Numbered from the stretch's first letter, positions 1 through 10,630 are shown. The stretch: 64,000 nucleotides of DNA from Bacteroidota bacterium (GCA_013376995.1 JACAAZ010000014.1:30069-94068), one strand, 5' to 3'. Numbers and translations: made by a program. Notes: generated from the letters alone by a model not told the origin.

Positions 1-181
<181 letters not shown>

Positions 182-194
182 TTAATTTGCACGA

Positions 195-202
195 CAAAAT
201 TA
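195..202 (-). promoter_or_regulatory. Bacteroidota -7 box for lpdA
   Basis: The minus strand reads TAATTTTG, matching the TAnnTTTG -7 consensus, about 25 bp before the lpdA ATG. No convincing -33 TTTG was seen. Confidence 0.4.
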
Positions 203-316
203 TTAAATTTAATGATAGGTGCCTATGCCAGGCTATGTGTTAAAGTAACAAGAGTTGCAGATAATTGTTCTCTTTCCAACGGTTTGTAAAGCCTTTCCGA
301 GAAGTATGATCAAAAA

Positions 317-341
317 AAACGGCTTCTGTCTGAAGCCGTTT
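317..341 (-). terminator. Rho-independent terminator after the 361-1056 lipoprotein gene
   Basis: A perfect 10-bp stem (aaacggcttc / gaagccgttt) with a 5-nt loop is followed on the minus strand by a run of eight T. It lies 20 bp past the stop codon of the lipoprotein gene. Confidence 0.85.
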
Positions 342-360
342 CCTGATCAAAGCAAATTTC

Positions 361-1056
361 TTATTTCTTCATCTGGCCGTCTCCTTGTGCAGGAGCAGCT
401 GCTTTCTTATCGATAACAGTATAACCTTCGGGAACTTTGAATTTTTCGGCAGGGATTTTTGCATCAAAATCAACTTTTTCTGCAACTATTGAAATTCCAG
501 CCATTTCAAGTTTGAGGAGGATGTTTTTATAATGAACACCTGTAGCAACCATTGAAGGATTTGCGCTATCCGGAGCCATGCTGTATTTGGTACCGGTTAA
601 CCCGGCAACAGTTTCAGTTCCATCTTCCTTATATTTCATTTTCTTTTTCAATTCATCACTCAGGCTGCTGAAATATTGTTGCTCAAGAAGTTCTTTAGGA
701 ATTTCCTGCTTAAAGGCTTCCTTGGTTGCTGTATTTTGACCATTCCTGATATTTTCAAGCTCATAATGGATGCTGGTCAATCCTTCACGAATATCAAATG
801 CATGGGATTGAACAGTTTGTCCCATCATGCTTCCCTGCGTAATGATTTCCCTGGTTTCTTTGTTTCCAAAATCATCAAAGTATATAGTTTGTGAAATGGT
901 CATGCCCATCATATTCATGGGTTTGTATGTTACGATGCCGGATTTAATGCCGTAAGGGCCGCCATTCTTACCAGCTCCGTTTCCCTGGTTGCCTGAATTG
1001 CAGGCCATCAGCAAAGTCAGGCCGATTACCTGAACAAGGAGTAAGATTTTTTTCAT
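361..1056 (-). CDS. Predicted lipoprotein, DUF4412-like
   Basis: This 231-residue protein begins with a lipoprotein signal peptide (KKILLLVQVIGLTLLMAC, lipobox LMAC with Cys19), so it is probably anchored in the outer or inner membrane facing the periplasm. After a Gly/Asn-rich linker the body is a soluble domain with Met-rich stretches near residues 48-55 and 78-82. It resembles DUF4412-type proteins of Bacteroidota, whose function is unknown. The C-terminus is Ala/Gln-rich. It is monocistronic, with its own -7 box at 1095-1102 and terminator at 317-341. The family assignment is a recollection of overall appearance only. Confidence 0.75.
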   Translation of the reverse strand: MKKILLLVQVIGLTLLMACNSGNQGNGAGKNGGPYGIKSGIVTYKPMNMMGMTISQTIYFDDFGNKETREIITQGSMMGQTVQSHAFDIREGLTSIHYELENIRNGQNTATKEAFKQEIPKELLEQQYFSSLSDELKKKMKYKEDGTETVAGLTGTKYSMAPDSANPSMVATGVHYKNILLKLEMAGISIVAEKVDFDAKIPAEKFKVPEGYTVIDKKAAAPAQGDGQMKK

Positions 1057-1094
1057 TATCGATCAGTTTAGTTTTGGATGCTTGAAATTGTGCG

Positions 1095-1102
1095 CAAAGG
1101 TA
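1095..1102 (-). promoter_or_regulatory. Bacteroidota -7 box for the lipoprotein gene
   Basis: TACCTTTG on the minus strand, about 39 bp upstream of the ATG at 1056, fits TAnnTTTG. Confidence 0.45.
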
Positions 1103-1128
1103 TGATTTTTACTAATAGGGCCTGAAGG

Positions 1129-1596
1129 TCAATCTTTAAACCTGACAGGTAGCTGCCGGTCAAAGCCTTCTTCGAGCGAAATGAAGGTTTCGGTAAAGGA
1201 AATTTCAGGAATAGACTGGATCTGCTCTACAATTATTTTCTTCAGGTGTTCATTGTTATGTGTGTAGATCTTGATCAGCAGGGAATATTTCCCTGAGATA
1301 TGATGACACTCAACAATTTCTGGTATCTGGCGAATTTTTTTGAATACTTCATCATGTGTAGATGTTGAAGTCAGGTTTACCTGGATACCAATAAATGCGC
1401 AGGTCATGTAACCCATTCCTTTCGGGTTTAGCATTACCTGTGAGCCTGAAATACTGCCCGATTCCTTAAGCTTTTGAATCCTTTGATGGATTGCAGCACC
1501 TGATAGCTTGCAGCGGCGTGCGATTTCGAGGTATGGCATTCGCGCATCCTTCATGAGAAATTCAAGGATCTTTCGATCAAGTGCATCTATGTTCAT
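1129..1596 (-). CDS. Lrp/AsnC family transcriptional regulator
   Basis: At 155 residues this has the standard length and layout of Lrp/AsnC proteins. An N-terminal winged HTH covers residues 1-55 (start NIDALDRKILEFL, recognition region LSGAAIHQRIQKL). A RAM/AsnC ligand-binding domain follows, with the hallmark GKYSLLIKI segment near residues 102-110. It is divergent from the PLP-dependent C-S lyase at 2125, with about 530 bp between them. Lrp-type regulators often control divergent amino-acid catabolic genes, so it may sense methionine or a related amino acid; that target is inferred from position. Confidence 0.9.
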   Translation of the reverse strand: MNIDALDRKILEFLMKDARMPYLEIARRCKLSGAAIHQRIQKLKESGSISGSQVMLNPKGMGYMTCAFIGIQVNLTSTSTHDEVFKKIRQIPEIVECHHISGKYSLLIKIYTHNNEHLKKIIVEQIQSIPEISFTETFISLEEGFDRQLPVRFKD

Positions 1597-2124
1597 GTTC
1601 CGGAGGGCTGAGTTATAATTTGATACTTCTGATGAGTTTGTGAGACGTTAGAGTTACTAAATATCAAAAATATAAACAAATTGCTTACAGTATTTAAAAA
1701 TATATTTAAATTTAGTTATGGAAAGTAATAAATCGTTAGCTCTTTGTTGAATATTGATAGTTTTGTTCCTGAGTTGAATAGGATGGTGACAGGGAGTCTC
1801 ACGGCTTCTAAATGACTTATTCAATTGAAAAAATATTGGAACGCTGAATACGCGGATATAAGTGCGGAGAAAACGGAAAAATCAAAAGATAAAAAGGGCA
1901 GAAGTTAAAGTGCAAATATCAAATATCAAACATCAAATATCAAATATCAAACATCAAATGACGAACCCTTTCAACGCCTTCGCCAAAGGCAGCTTAACAC
2001 CAAACCCTTTCAACGCAGAACCAATAACCAATAACCAATAGCAAATAACAAGTAGCAAATAACAAGTAGCAAATAACAAATAACAAATAACAAATAACAC
2101 AATAACCAATAACACTAGTACACC
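1597..2124. repeat. Intergenic tract with heptameric degenerate repeats
   Basis: This 528-bp divergent spacer lies between the Lrp regulator and the C-S lyase. From 1914 to 1970 it consists of 7-bp units (aaatatc / aaacatc). From about 2020 to 2112 it consists of 7-bp units (caataac, aataaca, agtagca). Between them the words accctttcaacgc occur twice. No RNA gene or ORF is visible. The second array reaches to within about 12 bp of the lyase ATG, so the lyase leader is largely repeat sequence. Confidence 0.85.
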
Positions 2125-3324
2125 ATGAAACACGATCCAGCAAATGCAATCTTTGACCTTAAGCAGTTCGGGGAATATGGAGATGTTAATCCATCAATTA
2201 CGGATTCTGCTACGTATACATTTATGCAGGCCAAGACTATGTCGGCTACTTTCCATGGTGAAACTGAAGGTTGTTTTCTGTATTCCAGGCATTGGAATCC
2301 CAGTAACAAATACCTGGCTGATGCAATATCTGCCATGGAAGGTACAGAAGAAGGATGGGTAACCTCATCCGGAATGGGGGCAATTACAAACACCATACTT
2401 CATCTGTGCAAAAGCGGTGACCATATCGTTTCCAGTATGACCACCTATGGTGGCACCTTTGCATTCCTTCAGAATTATCTGCCAAAGTTCAACATCCATA
2501 CAACTTTTGTTGATATTGCAGATTTAGAGGCAGTCAAGAAGGCTATTCAGCCCAATACCAGGCTGATATATACTGAATCCATGACGAATCCGCTATTGCA
2601 GATTTCTGATATCCCTCAATTGGCAGAAATTGCAAATACTCATGATATAAAGCTAGTTGTTGACAATACATTTACACCTATGATCATTTCCCCGGCCAAG
2701 TTGGGGGCTCATGTGGTTGTTTACAGCCTTACCAAGTTTGTGAATGGAAAGAATGATTGTGTAGCCGGAGCTATCTGCGGTTCCCGCGATTTCATCAATT
2801 CACTTATTGATGTTAATGATGGAACAGCTATGCTACTTGGACCGGTACTGGATCCAATGCGCTCATCCTCTATTTTGAAGAACCTGCATACTTTGCATAT
2901 CCGGATGCAACAACATAGCCGGAATGCAGCCTACCTGGCAACTAAGTTTAAAGAAGCTGGCATCAGGGTGATCTATCCGGGTTTAGCTGAGCATCCGGGG
3001 AATTCATACATGAAAAAAGTCATGAACCCTGATTTCGGATTTGGCGGCATGCTGGCCATCGACCTGGTAACTGCTGATAAGGCCGGCAGGTTTATGGAAC
3101 TCATGGAAATGCATGATGTAGGTTACCTTGCGGTGAGCCTTGGGTATTTTAAGACCTTGTTCAGCAATTCGGGGAAAAGCACCTCTTCTGAAGTTCCTGA
3201 GGAAGTTCAACGCAAAATGGGTTTATCAGAAGGACTTATTCGCTACAGTGTAGGCCTTGACCATGATATTGAACGTACCTGGAAGAGGATTGAACATTGC
3301 CTGGAATTGATGGAAATTAAATGA
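2125..3324 (+). CDS. PLP-dependent trans-sulfuration enzyme (methionine gamma-lyase-like)
   Basis: This 399-residue protein belongs to the Cys/Met metabolism PLP enzyme family (cystathionine beta/gamma-lyase, methionine gamma-lyase, O-acetylhomoserine sulfhydrylase). Visible are the substrate loop SSGMGAI at 81-87, the cofactor aspartate in VVDNTF (Asp180) and the Schiff-base lysine in YSLTKFVNG (Lys204). Family members cleave or exchange C-S bonds of sulfur amino acids in the cytoplasm. Divergence from an Lrp-type regulator favours a catabolic lyase such as methionine gamma-lyase, but the exact substrate cannot be fixed by eye. The start ATG has no clear Shine-Dalgarno, as is usual in this phylum. 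Confidence 0.88.
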   Translation: MKHDPANAIFDLKQFGEYGDVNPSITDSATYTFMQAKTMSATFHGETEGCFLYSRHWNPSNKYLADAISAMEGTEEGWVTSSGMGAITNTILHLCKSGDHIVSSMTTYGGTFAFLQNYLPKFNIHTTFVDIADLEAVKKAIQPNTRLIYTESMTNPLLQISDIPQLAEIANTHDIKLVVDNTFTPMIISPAKLGAHVVVYSLTKFVNGKNDCVAGAICGSRDFINSLIDVNDGTAMLLGPVLDPMRSSSILKNLHTLHIRMQQHSRNAAYLATKFKEAGIRVIYPGLAEHPGNSYMKKVMNPDFGFGGMLAIDLVTADKAGRFMELMEMHDVGYLAVSLGYFKTLFSNSGKSTSSEVPEEVQRKMGLSEGLIRYSVGLDHDIERTWKRIEHCLELMEIK

Positions 3325-3386
3325 TTTGAACAGAAAGCCTTTATTCAATGTTTTGATTAACTCTATAGCTTCTAGCAATATTTCAT

Positions 3387-4073
3387 ATGCCGCACCAGGA
3401 AAAACATTTTACGGGATCGCAGAAAGTTCGTGATATAGTTATCGGTATGTCTGATGGCCTGACTGTGCCTTTTGCACTCACAGCAGGGTTAACAGGCGCT
3501 GTTGCTTCTAATGTGATCATTATAACTGCAGGCCTTGCAGAAATTATTGCAGGTTCTATTGCCATGGGGCTTGGGGGATACCTTGCCGGAATTACAGAAT
3601 ATCAGCATTACCAATCGGAAAAGAAAAGAGAATTCTGGGAAGTTGAGAATCTGCCTGAACGTGAAAAGGAAGAAATAAGAGAGATTTTAGGCCAATATGG
3701 TGTGAAGGAAACCTCAAGAGAAGCATTTATTGAAGATCTTTCACAGGATCCGGGAAAATGGGTAGATTTTATGATGCGTTTTGAACTGAACCTGGAGGAG
3801 CCTGAAGTAAACCAGGCCAGAAACAGTGCCCTGCTCATCGCGCTTTCATATGTTATTGGAGGAATGGTTCCTCTTTCGGCCTACTTTTTCACTTCAAATC
3901 CATTGAGTGGACTTTCTATTTCAGTGGTTGTAACATTGCTTGCCCTCTTTACCTTCGGGTACCTTAAAAGTAAGATAACAGGACAGGCGCCACTGGCAGG
4001 GGCTATTAAGACTACAATCATCGGTGCTCTTGCAAGCGCAGCTGCATTTTTAATTGCCAGGCTTATTTCATGA
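3387..4073 (+). CDS. VIT1/CCC1 family iron/manganese transporter
   Basis: This 228-residue membrane protein of the VIT family moves Fe2+ or Mn2+ out of the cytoplasm, by proton antiport in characterised members. TM1 carries VIGMSDGLTVPFALTAGLTG (about residues 13-32) and TM2 carries AEIIAGSIAMGLGGYLAG. A charged, Glu-rich cytosolic stretch (about 70-125, SEKKREFWEVENLPEREKEE) matches the position of the family's metal-binding domain. Three further TM helices follow. It starts 62 bp after the C-S lyase in the same direction and could be co-transcribed. It converges on the antiporter gene with a 14-bp gap and no obvious terminator. Confidence 0.9.
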   Translation: MPHQEKHFTGSQKVRDIVIGMSDGLTVPFALTAGLTGAVASNVIIITAGLAEIIAGSIAMGLGGYLAGITEYQHYQSEKKREFWEVENLPEREKEEIREILGQYGVKETSREAFIEDLSQDPGKWVDFMMRFELNLEEPEVNQARNSALLIALSYVIGGMVPLSAYFFTSNPLSGLSISVVVTLLALFTFGYLKSKITGQAPLAGAIKTTIIGALASAAAFLIARLIS

Positions 4074-4087
4074 AAGACGGAAACCGA

Positions 4088-6301
4088 TCAGGAGACAGTT
4101 TTTAATATGAGGATGGAAGGCAGGACTTCCAGGTTCTTGATCTTGCCTGTAAAAAGCGTTTTCCATTCCTCTACAGGAATCACAACCAAATCGTTTGCCT
4201 TATCGGGAAGGATCTCTTCGGATAAGGAAGAGAAGGGTTTAAACAACAACTTCGAACTAAACTCTTCTGACAGTTCAACTGGAAATTCAGGAGGAAGTCC
4301 AGTGTCACGTGTATTCAGAAGCGTAACTGTATGAGTCTCATTCCGGATTAACAGGTTCCGGATCATCCTGAGTATAACTGGGTTTGCAGTTCCGGGAATC
4401 AGAACTAAAACCCTGGAGCAATCGGAATAATACTTATCTACAAAAATTCCAATATTGCATTTACAGTCATTCAGCACCCTTCTTATCTTTCCACCAAGGT
4501 AGTTTTCAGTGAAAACTGAACGCGCACTACCCATCAGTAGCATATCAAAATTACCCTTGTTAGCTGTCCGGATAATTTCATTCTGAACATCATCCGTTGC
4601 CTTATAGATAGTTTTGATAGTTATACCGTCAGCCTGTGCTGCTTTTTTGATCGGTGAAAATCCCTCTTCTTCAAAAATTAACGCCTGCGCAGGATGTACT
4701 TCTGAACTTGGAGTAAGGTGAATCGCAGAGTATTGAATTTTTCCCTGTTCACTTCCAGGAGGTGACAATTGCTGCGCTACTTTCAACAAGGTACTACCCA
4801 TGGCCGGGGGGCCGAAAGATATAAGCACTTTGAAAGGTTCAGTGAGTTTGTCTACAACAGACTGTGCTTTCTTTCGGAAGAAATGATCGTTCAACTGAAG
4901 TAAGGGGTTAGTCATAAATGTTGTAACAAGAGCCATCAATACCATTATAGCAAATATCTGAGGAGAAAGGATACCCAATTCATAACCTATATTCAGAACT
5001 ACAAGTTCGATAAGACCTCGGGTATTCATCAGAATTCCAATAGCTAGCGAAATATTCCATGAAAGACCTCCATATCTGGCAGCCATCATTCCACCCCCAA
5101 ATTTCCCGATAATCGCTACTGCAAGCACCAAAAGAAAAATCCACCAGTGGTATCCTTCATTCAATAACCCGATTTGTGTTCGGAGCCCTGTAAATGCAAA
5201 AAACAGTGGCAGAAATAATACAAGACTGATGTCTTCAATTTTTTCAATCAGGTTTTTCTTGAAGTCAATATTATGAGGCATAATTAGTCCGGCAACAAAT
5301 GCTCCAAATAAGGCATGTATGCCGATCGACTCTGTGATATAGGAAGAAAAAAGCAGAAGAGAAAAGATGAGTGCAATAAGTGTTTTATTGATTGTTTCTT
5401 TAGCTATATAGATCTTACCAACCCTGGCCAGGAACGGCTGGACCAAAAAAAGCATGACCCCGATGTAGATCAGGGTGAGAGAGATCGTATAAATAGCCCC
5501 GACCATGGATCCAGATTTAACAATAGCAATCACTATTGCGAGCATTGCCCAGGCAGTAACATCATCAATGGCCCCGCAGGTAAGTGCCATAGTGCCCAGA
5601 GGAGTCCTGGTAATACCTCGTTCCTGCAAGATCCTGGCCAATACCGGGAAAGCCGTGATGCTCATGGAAATCCCCATGAACAGTGCAAAAGGCAGAAAAC
5701 CTATATTTTGCGGGGAGTAATTTGCGAATAAGAAAAGGGAGAGAATAACTCCAAGCAAGAAAGGGATAATTATACTGGAGTGGCTAACCAGTACTGCTGT
5801 GCTGGCGGTATTCTTAAGTAATTTCAAGTCCAGTTCCATGCCAATGATAAACATGAACAGGATTAGTCCTATCTGGCTGAGAAATTGCAAAGTGTCCAGC
5901 GAACCGTGCGGAAAGATAAAACCAAAAGTGCCCGGAAAGAAGAGTCCAAGGAACGATGGTCCCAACATGATACCAGCAAGCACTTCGCCAATTACTGTTG
6001 GCTGCCCTATTTTCTGAAAAAAGAAACCGAATAATCTTGAAACCAGAATGATCACAACAATTTGAAGAAGCAGAATACTAACCGGGTGATGAAAGCTTTG
6101 GGAAACGCTCGCCTTAAGCTCTATCCATGTACTCTTTGACTGTTCCGGATTTGCATTAATAACTTTCCCTGTAATGACAGAAGAATGAAAACTGGATAAA
6201 CTACTCTCCAGTTTTTTCCCCTGTCCAAGCACAAACCACATCAATACGACAAAAATGCTGATTGATAAAATGTAGAAAATGCTGTTACGGGATAATTTCA
6301 T
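4088..6301 (-). CDS. CPA2-type cation/proton antiporter with C-terminal universal-stress-like domain
   Basis: Read from the ATG at 6301 this is about 737 residues. An N-terminal TM helix and a short soluble stretch are followed by a 12-13-helix Na+/H+ exchanger domain. It includes GEVLAGIMLGPSFLG, LSQIGLILFMFIIGMELD and ALTCGAIDDVTAWAMLA, the last containing the Asp-Asp pair expected at the ion site. The last ~270 residues are soluble and UspA-like (ALIFEEEGFSPIKKAAQADG, DMLLMGSARSVF). An ATG at 6355 would add 18 residues, but the -7 box at 6332-6339 lies inside that extension and supports the 6301 start. The transported ion (Na+ or K+) cannot be told from sequence. Confidence 0.88.
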   Translation of the reverse strand: MKLSRNSIFYILSISIFVVLMWFVLGQGKKLESSLSSFHSSVITGKVINANPEQSKSTWIELKASVSQSFHHPVSILLLQIVVIILVSRLFGFFFQKIGQPTVIGEVLAGIMLGPSFLGLFFPGTFGFIFPHGSLDTLQFLSQIGLILFMFIIGMELDLKLLKNTASTAVLVSHSSIIIPFLLGVILSLFLFANYSPQNIGFLPFALFMGISMSITAFPVLARILQERGITRTPLGTMALTCGAIDDVTAWAMLAIVIAIVKSGSMVGAIYTISLTLIYIGVMLFLVQPFLARVGKIYIAKETINKTLIALIFSLLLFSSYITESIGIHALFGAFVAGLIMPHNIDFKKNLIEKIEDISLVLFLPLFFAFTGLRTQIGLLNEGYHWWIFLLVLAVAIIGKFGGGMMAARYGGLSWNISLAIGILMNTRGLIELVVLNIGYELGILSPQIFAIMVLMALVTTFMTNPLLQLNDHFFRKKAQSVVDKLTEPFKVLISFGPPAMGSTLLKVAQQLSPPGSEQGKIQYSAIHLTPSSEVHPAQALIFEEEGFSPIKKAAQADGITIKTIYKATDDVQNEIIRTANKGNFDMLLMGSARSVFTENYLGGKIRRVLNDCKCNIGIFVDKYYSDCSRVLVLIPGTANPVILRMIRNLLIRNETHTVTLLNTRDTGLPPEFPVELSEEFSSKLLFKPFSSLSEEILPDKANDLVVIPVEEWKTLFTGKIKNLEVLPSILILKTVS

Positions 6302-6331
6302 GCTATGATTCGGGGATTCCAATTGCGGCGG

Positions 6332-6339
6332 CAAAATTA
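6332..6339 (-). promoter_or_regulatory. Bacteroidota -7 box for the antiporter gene
   Basis: TAATTTTG on the minus strand, 30 bp before the ATG at 6301 and inside the longer alternative reading frame. It is the main reason for choosing the shorter start. Confidence 0.4.
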
Positions 6340-6406
6340 GTGCATATTTTGTCAATTACGGATCAATACACTCATTTTCAATTTTTGAGAAAGAGTTAAA
6401 ATAAAA

Positions 6407-6433
6407 ACGGCCGCCACGAATCATGACGGCCGT
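6407..6433 (-). terminator. Terminator after gcvP
   Basis: Inverted repeat acggccg...cggccgt with a 13-nt imperfect loop. On the minus strand it is followed by tttttatttt, placing it 20 bp after the gcvP stop codon. Confidence 0.8.
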
Positions 6434-6453
6434 CCAGACTTTATACTTTCATA

Positions 6454-9333
6454 TCAGGCATAATCTTCAACAGGAGCGCAACTGCAAACAAGATTCCTGT
6501 CACCAAAAGCATCATCAATTCGGGTAACGGAAGGCCAATACTTATCAGCTTTCTCGCATTGAACAGGGTATGCAGCTTTTTCGCGGGAATAAGGGAATTC
6601 CCATAATTCAGCAGTTACCATGGCAATAGTATGAGGCGCTTTCTTGATCACGTTCAAATGCTTATCAGTTTTCCCTTCTTCAATGGAGGTAATCTCTTTA
6701 CGGATGTCAATCATCGCTTCAACAAAACGATCCAATTCGTAGAGCGGTTCGCTTTCTGTTGGCTCCACCATCAGCGTCCCTATAACCGGGAAAGCGACTG
6801 TAGGAGCATGGAAACCATAGTCCATTAACCTTTTAGCAATGTCAATAACGGCAATATCTGCTGTTTTCAGGAACTGGTTGCAGTCAAGGATCATTTCATG
6901 AGCTACGTGACCTTTGCGGCCAGTATAGAGAATCTTGTAATGATCCTGAAGTTTTGCCCTAAGGTAATTTGCATTGAGAATCGCGTAACGGGTGGCATCT
7001 GTCAATCCATCTCCACCCAGCAGTTTTATATATGCATAGGAAATCGGCAGGATGAGAGCACTTCCAAAAGGTGCAGCAGCTACCGATGAAATAGCTTGTT
7101 CGCCTCCTGTCTTAACTTCCGAGTGCCCTGGAAGGAAAGGTACGAGATGTGATGCAACTCCAATGGGCCCGACACCCGGTCCACCGCCACCATGTGGGAT
7201 GGCAAAGGTCTTGTGCAGGTTGAGATGGCAAACATCAGCCCCGATGAGTCCGGGGTTGGTTAGTCCAACCTGGGCATTCATATTTGCACCATCCATGTAA
7301 ACCTGGCCTCCATTTTCGTGAATAATGGAAACGATCTCAAGGATGTTTTCTTCGAAAACCCCATGTGTTGAAGGGTAAGTAACCATCAAGGCTGCAAGTT
7401 CATTCTTGTATTTTTCAGCTTTTTCCTTCAGGTCCTGTGTATCGATATTTCCATTTTCGTCTGTCTTAACTACCACAACACTCATTCCTGCCATGGCTGC
7501 GCTTGCAGGGTTAGTGCCATGCGCAGATGCAGGTATGAGGCATATATTACGGTGTGCATTGCCTATGGCAGAATGATAAGCAGAAATGACAAGGAGGCCT
7601 GCATATTCGCCTGAAGCTCCTGAATTAGGTTGGAAAGATATTGCCTTGAATCCTGTAATTTCACAGAGAGCTTTTTCCAGTTCCTGGATCATCAGTTGGT
7701 ATCCTTCTGCCTGGCTGACAGGGATAAAAGGATGCATTTCGCCAAATTCCGGCCAGCTCAGTGGTATGAGTTCAGCGACTGCATTCAGTTTCATGGTGCA
7801 GGATCCGAGTGGGATCATGGAACGGTTTAGGGCCAGGTCGCGGTTTTCGAGTTTCTTCAGGAAGCGCATCATTTCGGTTTCTGAATGATACTGGTTAAAA
7901 ACCTTTTCCTGCATAAAAGCTGACTTCCTGTCGAACTTTTCATCGAAGGACCGCATGAGTCCGCATACTGCCGGATCACAGATAAACTCGCTGAACAGCT
8001 TCTTGTTTGCTGATGCCAGGATATGAATGATCAGGTTAACGTCATCTAATGAAGTGGTTTCATCCAGGCTAATCCCGATGGTTTCATGATCGATATAGCG
8101 GAAATTTACCTGGCTTTCAAGCGCCAATCGTTGAATTTCTTCCCTTGAAGATGTTCCGGGTATGCGGATCCTGATAGTATCAAAGAAATTTTCATTCAAT
8201 TGCTTGTAGCCATATTTCTCAACTTCCTGGGCAAGAACGGCAGTAAGGATATTTATATGCCGGGCTATTTGCCTTATTCCCTGTGGGCCATGATATACAG
8301 CATACATTCCAGCCATAATAGCCAGAAGAGCCTGGGCTGTACAGATATTGGACGTGGCACGCTCGCGCTTGATATGTTGCTCCCTTGTCTGCAGTGCCAT
8401 GCGTAAAGCCCTGTTCCCTTGCGCATCTATGGAAACGCCGATAATACGGCCAGGCATATAGCGTTTATAGTCCTCTTTTGTTGCGAAGAAGGCTGCATGT
8501 GGCCCTCCGTAACCCATAGGGATACCAAAACGTTGGGTAGATCCAACTACTACATCAGCTCCCCATTCACCCGGCGGGGTAAGCAGGGCAAGGCTGAGAA
8601 GATCAGCTGCGACAGCAACAGTAATGTTCCTGCTATGTGCTTCTTTAACAAGCTTAGTATAATAGTTGATTACTCCGAATTGATTCGGGTATTGAAGCAT
8701 GATTCCAAACACTTCAGGAGTGAAGGCTATTTCCCTGGTGCAAACAAGCTGAATTTCGATTCCGAGCGGAAGTGCTCTTGTCCTAAGTACATCGATGGTT
8801 TGCGGGAAAAGGTTCCTTGAAACGAGAAAGACGTTCGAGTTGTTTTTAACAGCTTCCCTTGGACGAGCATTGAACATCATGATCATGGCCTCTGATGCTG
8901 CCGTTGCTTCATCGAGGAGGGAAGCATTGGCCATAGGCATGCCTGTGAGATCAATGATCATGCTTTGGTACACAAGAAGGGCTTCGAGCCTGCCCTGTGA
9001 AATTTCTGCCTGGTAAGGAGTATAGGAGGTATACCAACCCGGATTCTCGAAAATATTCCTGAGAATGACTCCAGGGGTGATGGTGTTGTAGTAACCCTGG
9101 CCTATATAAGTTTTAAAGACTTTGTTCTTTGTTGCAAGAGCTTTGATGTGGTTGAGATATTCATATTCATTCAAGCCCTTAGGGAGGTTCAGCGGCTTAT
9201 CCAGGCGAATGGAGGATGGTACTGTTTCGTCAATCAGTTGATCAATGGAATTAACTCCAATTGCTTCAAGCATTTTGCCTAGCTCAGCTTTGCCGGGACC
9301 GTTATGACGGTCAATAAAGTTATTGGTTATCAT
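6454..9333 (-). CDS. gcvP: Glycine dehydrogenase (decarboxylating), P-protein
   Basis: The 959-residue length matches the single-chain P-protein of the glycine cleavage system. That enzyme decarboxylates glycine through PLP and passes the aminomethyl group to lipoyl-GcvH. The N-terminal half starts with [16 protein letters not shown]. The C-terminal half has [14 protein letters not shown] and the PLP lysine in [18 protein letters not shown] (Lys about 707) with its glycine-rich loop. No gcvT or gcvH is adjacent, so these must be elsewhere; E3 may be the lpdA at the left edge. It has its own promoter box and terminator. No glycine riboswitch was recognised in the leader. Confidence 0.97.
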   Translation of the reverse strand: MITNNFIDRHNGPGKAELGKMLEAIGVNSIDQLIDETVPSSIRLDKPLNLPKGLNEYEYLNHIKALATKNKVFKTYIGQGYYNTITPGVILRNIFENPGWYTSYTPYQAEISQGRLEALLVYQSMIIDLTGMPMANASLLDEATAASEAMIMMFNARPREAVKNNSNVFLVSRNLFPQTIDVLRTRALPLGIEIQLVCTREIAFTPEVFGIMLQYPNQFGVINYYTKLVKEAHSRNITVAVAADLLSLALLTPPGEWGADVVVGSTQRFGIPMGYGGPHAAFFATKEDYKRYMPGRIIGVSIDAQGNRALRMALQTREQHIKRERATSNICTAQALLAIMAGMYAVYHGPQGIRQIARHINILTAVLAQEVEKYGYKQLNENFFDTIRIRIPGTSSREEIQRLALESQVNFRYIDHETIGISLDETTSLDDVNLIIHILASANKKLFSEFICDPAVCGLMRSFDEKFDRKSAFMQEKVFNQYHSETEMMRFLKKLENRDLALNRSMIPLGSCTMKLNAVAELIPLSWPEFGEMHPFIPVSQAEGYQLMIQELEKALCEITGFKAISFQPNSGASGEYAGLLVISAYHSAIGNAHRNICLIPASAHGTNPASAAMAGMSVVVVKTDENGNIDTQDLKEKAEKYKNELAALMVTYPSTHGVFEENILEIVSIIHENGGQVYMDGANMNAQVGLTNPGLIGADVCHLNLHKTFAIPHGGGGPGVGPIGVASHLVPFLPGHSEVKTGGEQAISSVAAAPFGSALILPISYAYIKLLGGDGLTDATRYAILNANYLRAKLQDHYKILYTGRKGHVAHEMILDCNQFLKTADIAVIDIAKRLMDYGFHAPTVAFPVIGTLMVEPTESEPLYELDRFVEAMIDIRKEITSIEEGKTDKHLNVIKKAPHTIAMVTAELWEFPYSREKAAYPVQCEKADKYWPSVTRIDDAFGDRNLVCSCAPVEDYA

Positions 9334-9371
9334 TTAGTTATGATGTTTTTTACATTATTTTAATGATGGGA

Positions 9372-9379
9372 CAAAGATA
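9372..9379 (-). promoter_or_regulatory. Bacteroidota -7 box for gcvP
   Basis: TATCTTTG on the minus strand, about 38 bp upstream of the gcvP ATG. The spacer to the divergent DMT gene is 261 bp. Confidence 0.45.
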
Positions 9380-9510
9380 GTAATCTTACAATGCTGTGAT
9401 AATTTGTTCGCCTTATTGTTAATTAATTAACGGTGTTGTTGAAAAATCTCTATGACATTGCATCAGGGCATTCTATGCAGGTTTTATGTTAGTGGTTTTT
9501 TCATTTGAGT

Positions 9511-9518
9511 TATCTTTG
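9511..9518 (+). promoter_or_regulatory. Bacteroidota -7 box for the DMT transporter
   Basis: TATCTTTGCGG on the plus strand, 77 bp before the ATG at 9595. Confidence 0.45.
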
Positions 9519-9594
9519 CGGCGAATTTCAGGCTATTGACCGGATTTGTTGAATTTATCATCTGGTTTTAGGGTCAACAGTTATATTTATAGGA

Positions 9595-10512
9595 ATGGAA
9601 GTAAACAGGAAAGTGTTTAAAGGAGCAATGGCCATTTGTTTTGCGGCCATGCTGTGGGGCCTGGATGGAATTGTATTAACTCCGCAATTGTACAGGTTGG
9701 ATATAGGCCTGGTAGTATTCGTACTGCATGCTTTTCCCTTTGTAATAATGAATTTCCTTTTTTACAGGGAATACAGGCACCTGAAAACATTCACAGGCAA
9801 TGATATCCTGATGTTTCTCCTGCTTTCGATCTTTGGAGGGGCAATTGGGACGCTGTCAATTGTAAAGGCATTATTTCTCGTTAATTTCAAGGCGCTTACC
9901 ATAGTGGTTTTGCTGCAAAAGCTGCAGCCTGTGTTTGCTATTTCTCTGGCTGCTTTGATTTTAAAGGAGCGGATGAAGCCCAATTTCCTGGTTTGGTCGG
10001 GATTGGCTATTGCAGCCGGTTACTTCCTTACCTTTGGTTTCAGTATACCTGACCTTTCTACAAACAATAATACAGGACTTGCTGCTGCATTTTCTCTGCT
10101 GGCTGCTTTTGCCTTTGGAAGTTCAACAGTATTCAGTAAGAAGGTGCTTCAGAAATACAATTTCTTCACTGCTACTTTTTACAGGTATGGAATAACGGCA
10201 TTGGTAATGCTGATCATGGTACTGATGACTGGCAGAATAGTACAAATACCCAATGTCAGCGGCTTTGAGTGGATCATATTCCTGATCATCGGATTTACGA
10301 CAGGTTCAGGAGCTATATTCCTATATTATTTCGGATTAACCCGGATAAGGGCAATGTTGGCAACAATTTGTGAGTTATGCTTCCCAATCTCTGCTATTCT
10401 CTTTGATTATTTGTTTAATCATAAGGTACTGACAACCATTCAATGGATCAGTGCCCTGGTTATGATTTTTGCTATTCTTAAGTTGAGCATTCAGAAAGCA
10501 GATAGTAAGTGA
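9595..10512 (+). CDS. EamA/DMT family transporter
   Basis: This 305-residue protein has ten predicted TM helices in two EamA repeats. Repeat 1 ends with LQKLQPVFAISLAALILKERM around residues 103-123. Repeat 2 ends with ATICELCFPISAILFDYLFN, and both show the conserved proline-containing helix of the drug/metabolite superfamily. Members export amino acids, metabolites or drugs across the inner membrane; the substrate here is unknown. It is divergent from gcvP. A hairpin at 10631-10660 probably terminates it. Confidence 0.88.
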   Translation: MEVNRKVFKGAMAICFAAMLWGLDGIVLTPQLYRLDIGLVVFVLHAFPFVIMNFLFYREYRHLKTFTGNDILMFLLLSIFGGAIGTLSIVKALFLVNFKALTIVVLLQKLQPVFAISLAALILKERMKPNFLVWSGLAIAAGYFLTFGFSIPDLSTNNNTGLAAAFSLLAAFAFGSSTVFSKKVLQKYNFFTATFYRYGITALVMLIMVLMTGRIVQIPNVSGFEWIIFLIIGFTTGSGAIFLYYFGLTRIRAMLATICELCFPISAILFDYLFNHKVLTTIQWISALVMIFAILKLSIQKADSK

Positions 10513-10630
10513 TCTGTTTAGTTTTTCAGGACTGAATCAGACGAATATTACCAGGTTATTATCCCAAATGCAGCATTTTGGAGGGATACTACCCATTATT
10601 TAATAATATGATTCATAAGCAGAAATGAAT

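Noticed and set aside
5315..5731. Plus-strand frame of 138 codons opposite the antiporter gene
   Set aside because: It is antisense to a well-supported membrane-protein gene, rich in charged residues with no domain; a shadow frame.
9334..9594. Glycine riboswitch upstream of gcvP
   Set aside because: The leader from the -7 box to the ATG is only about 38 bp and has none of the conserved glycine aptamer elements.
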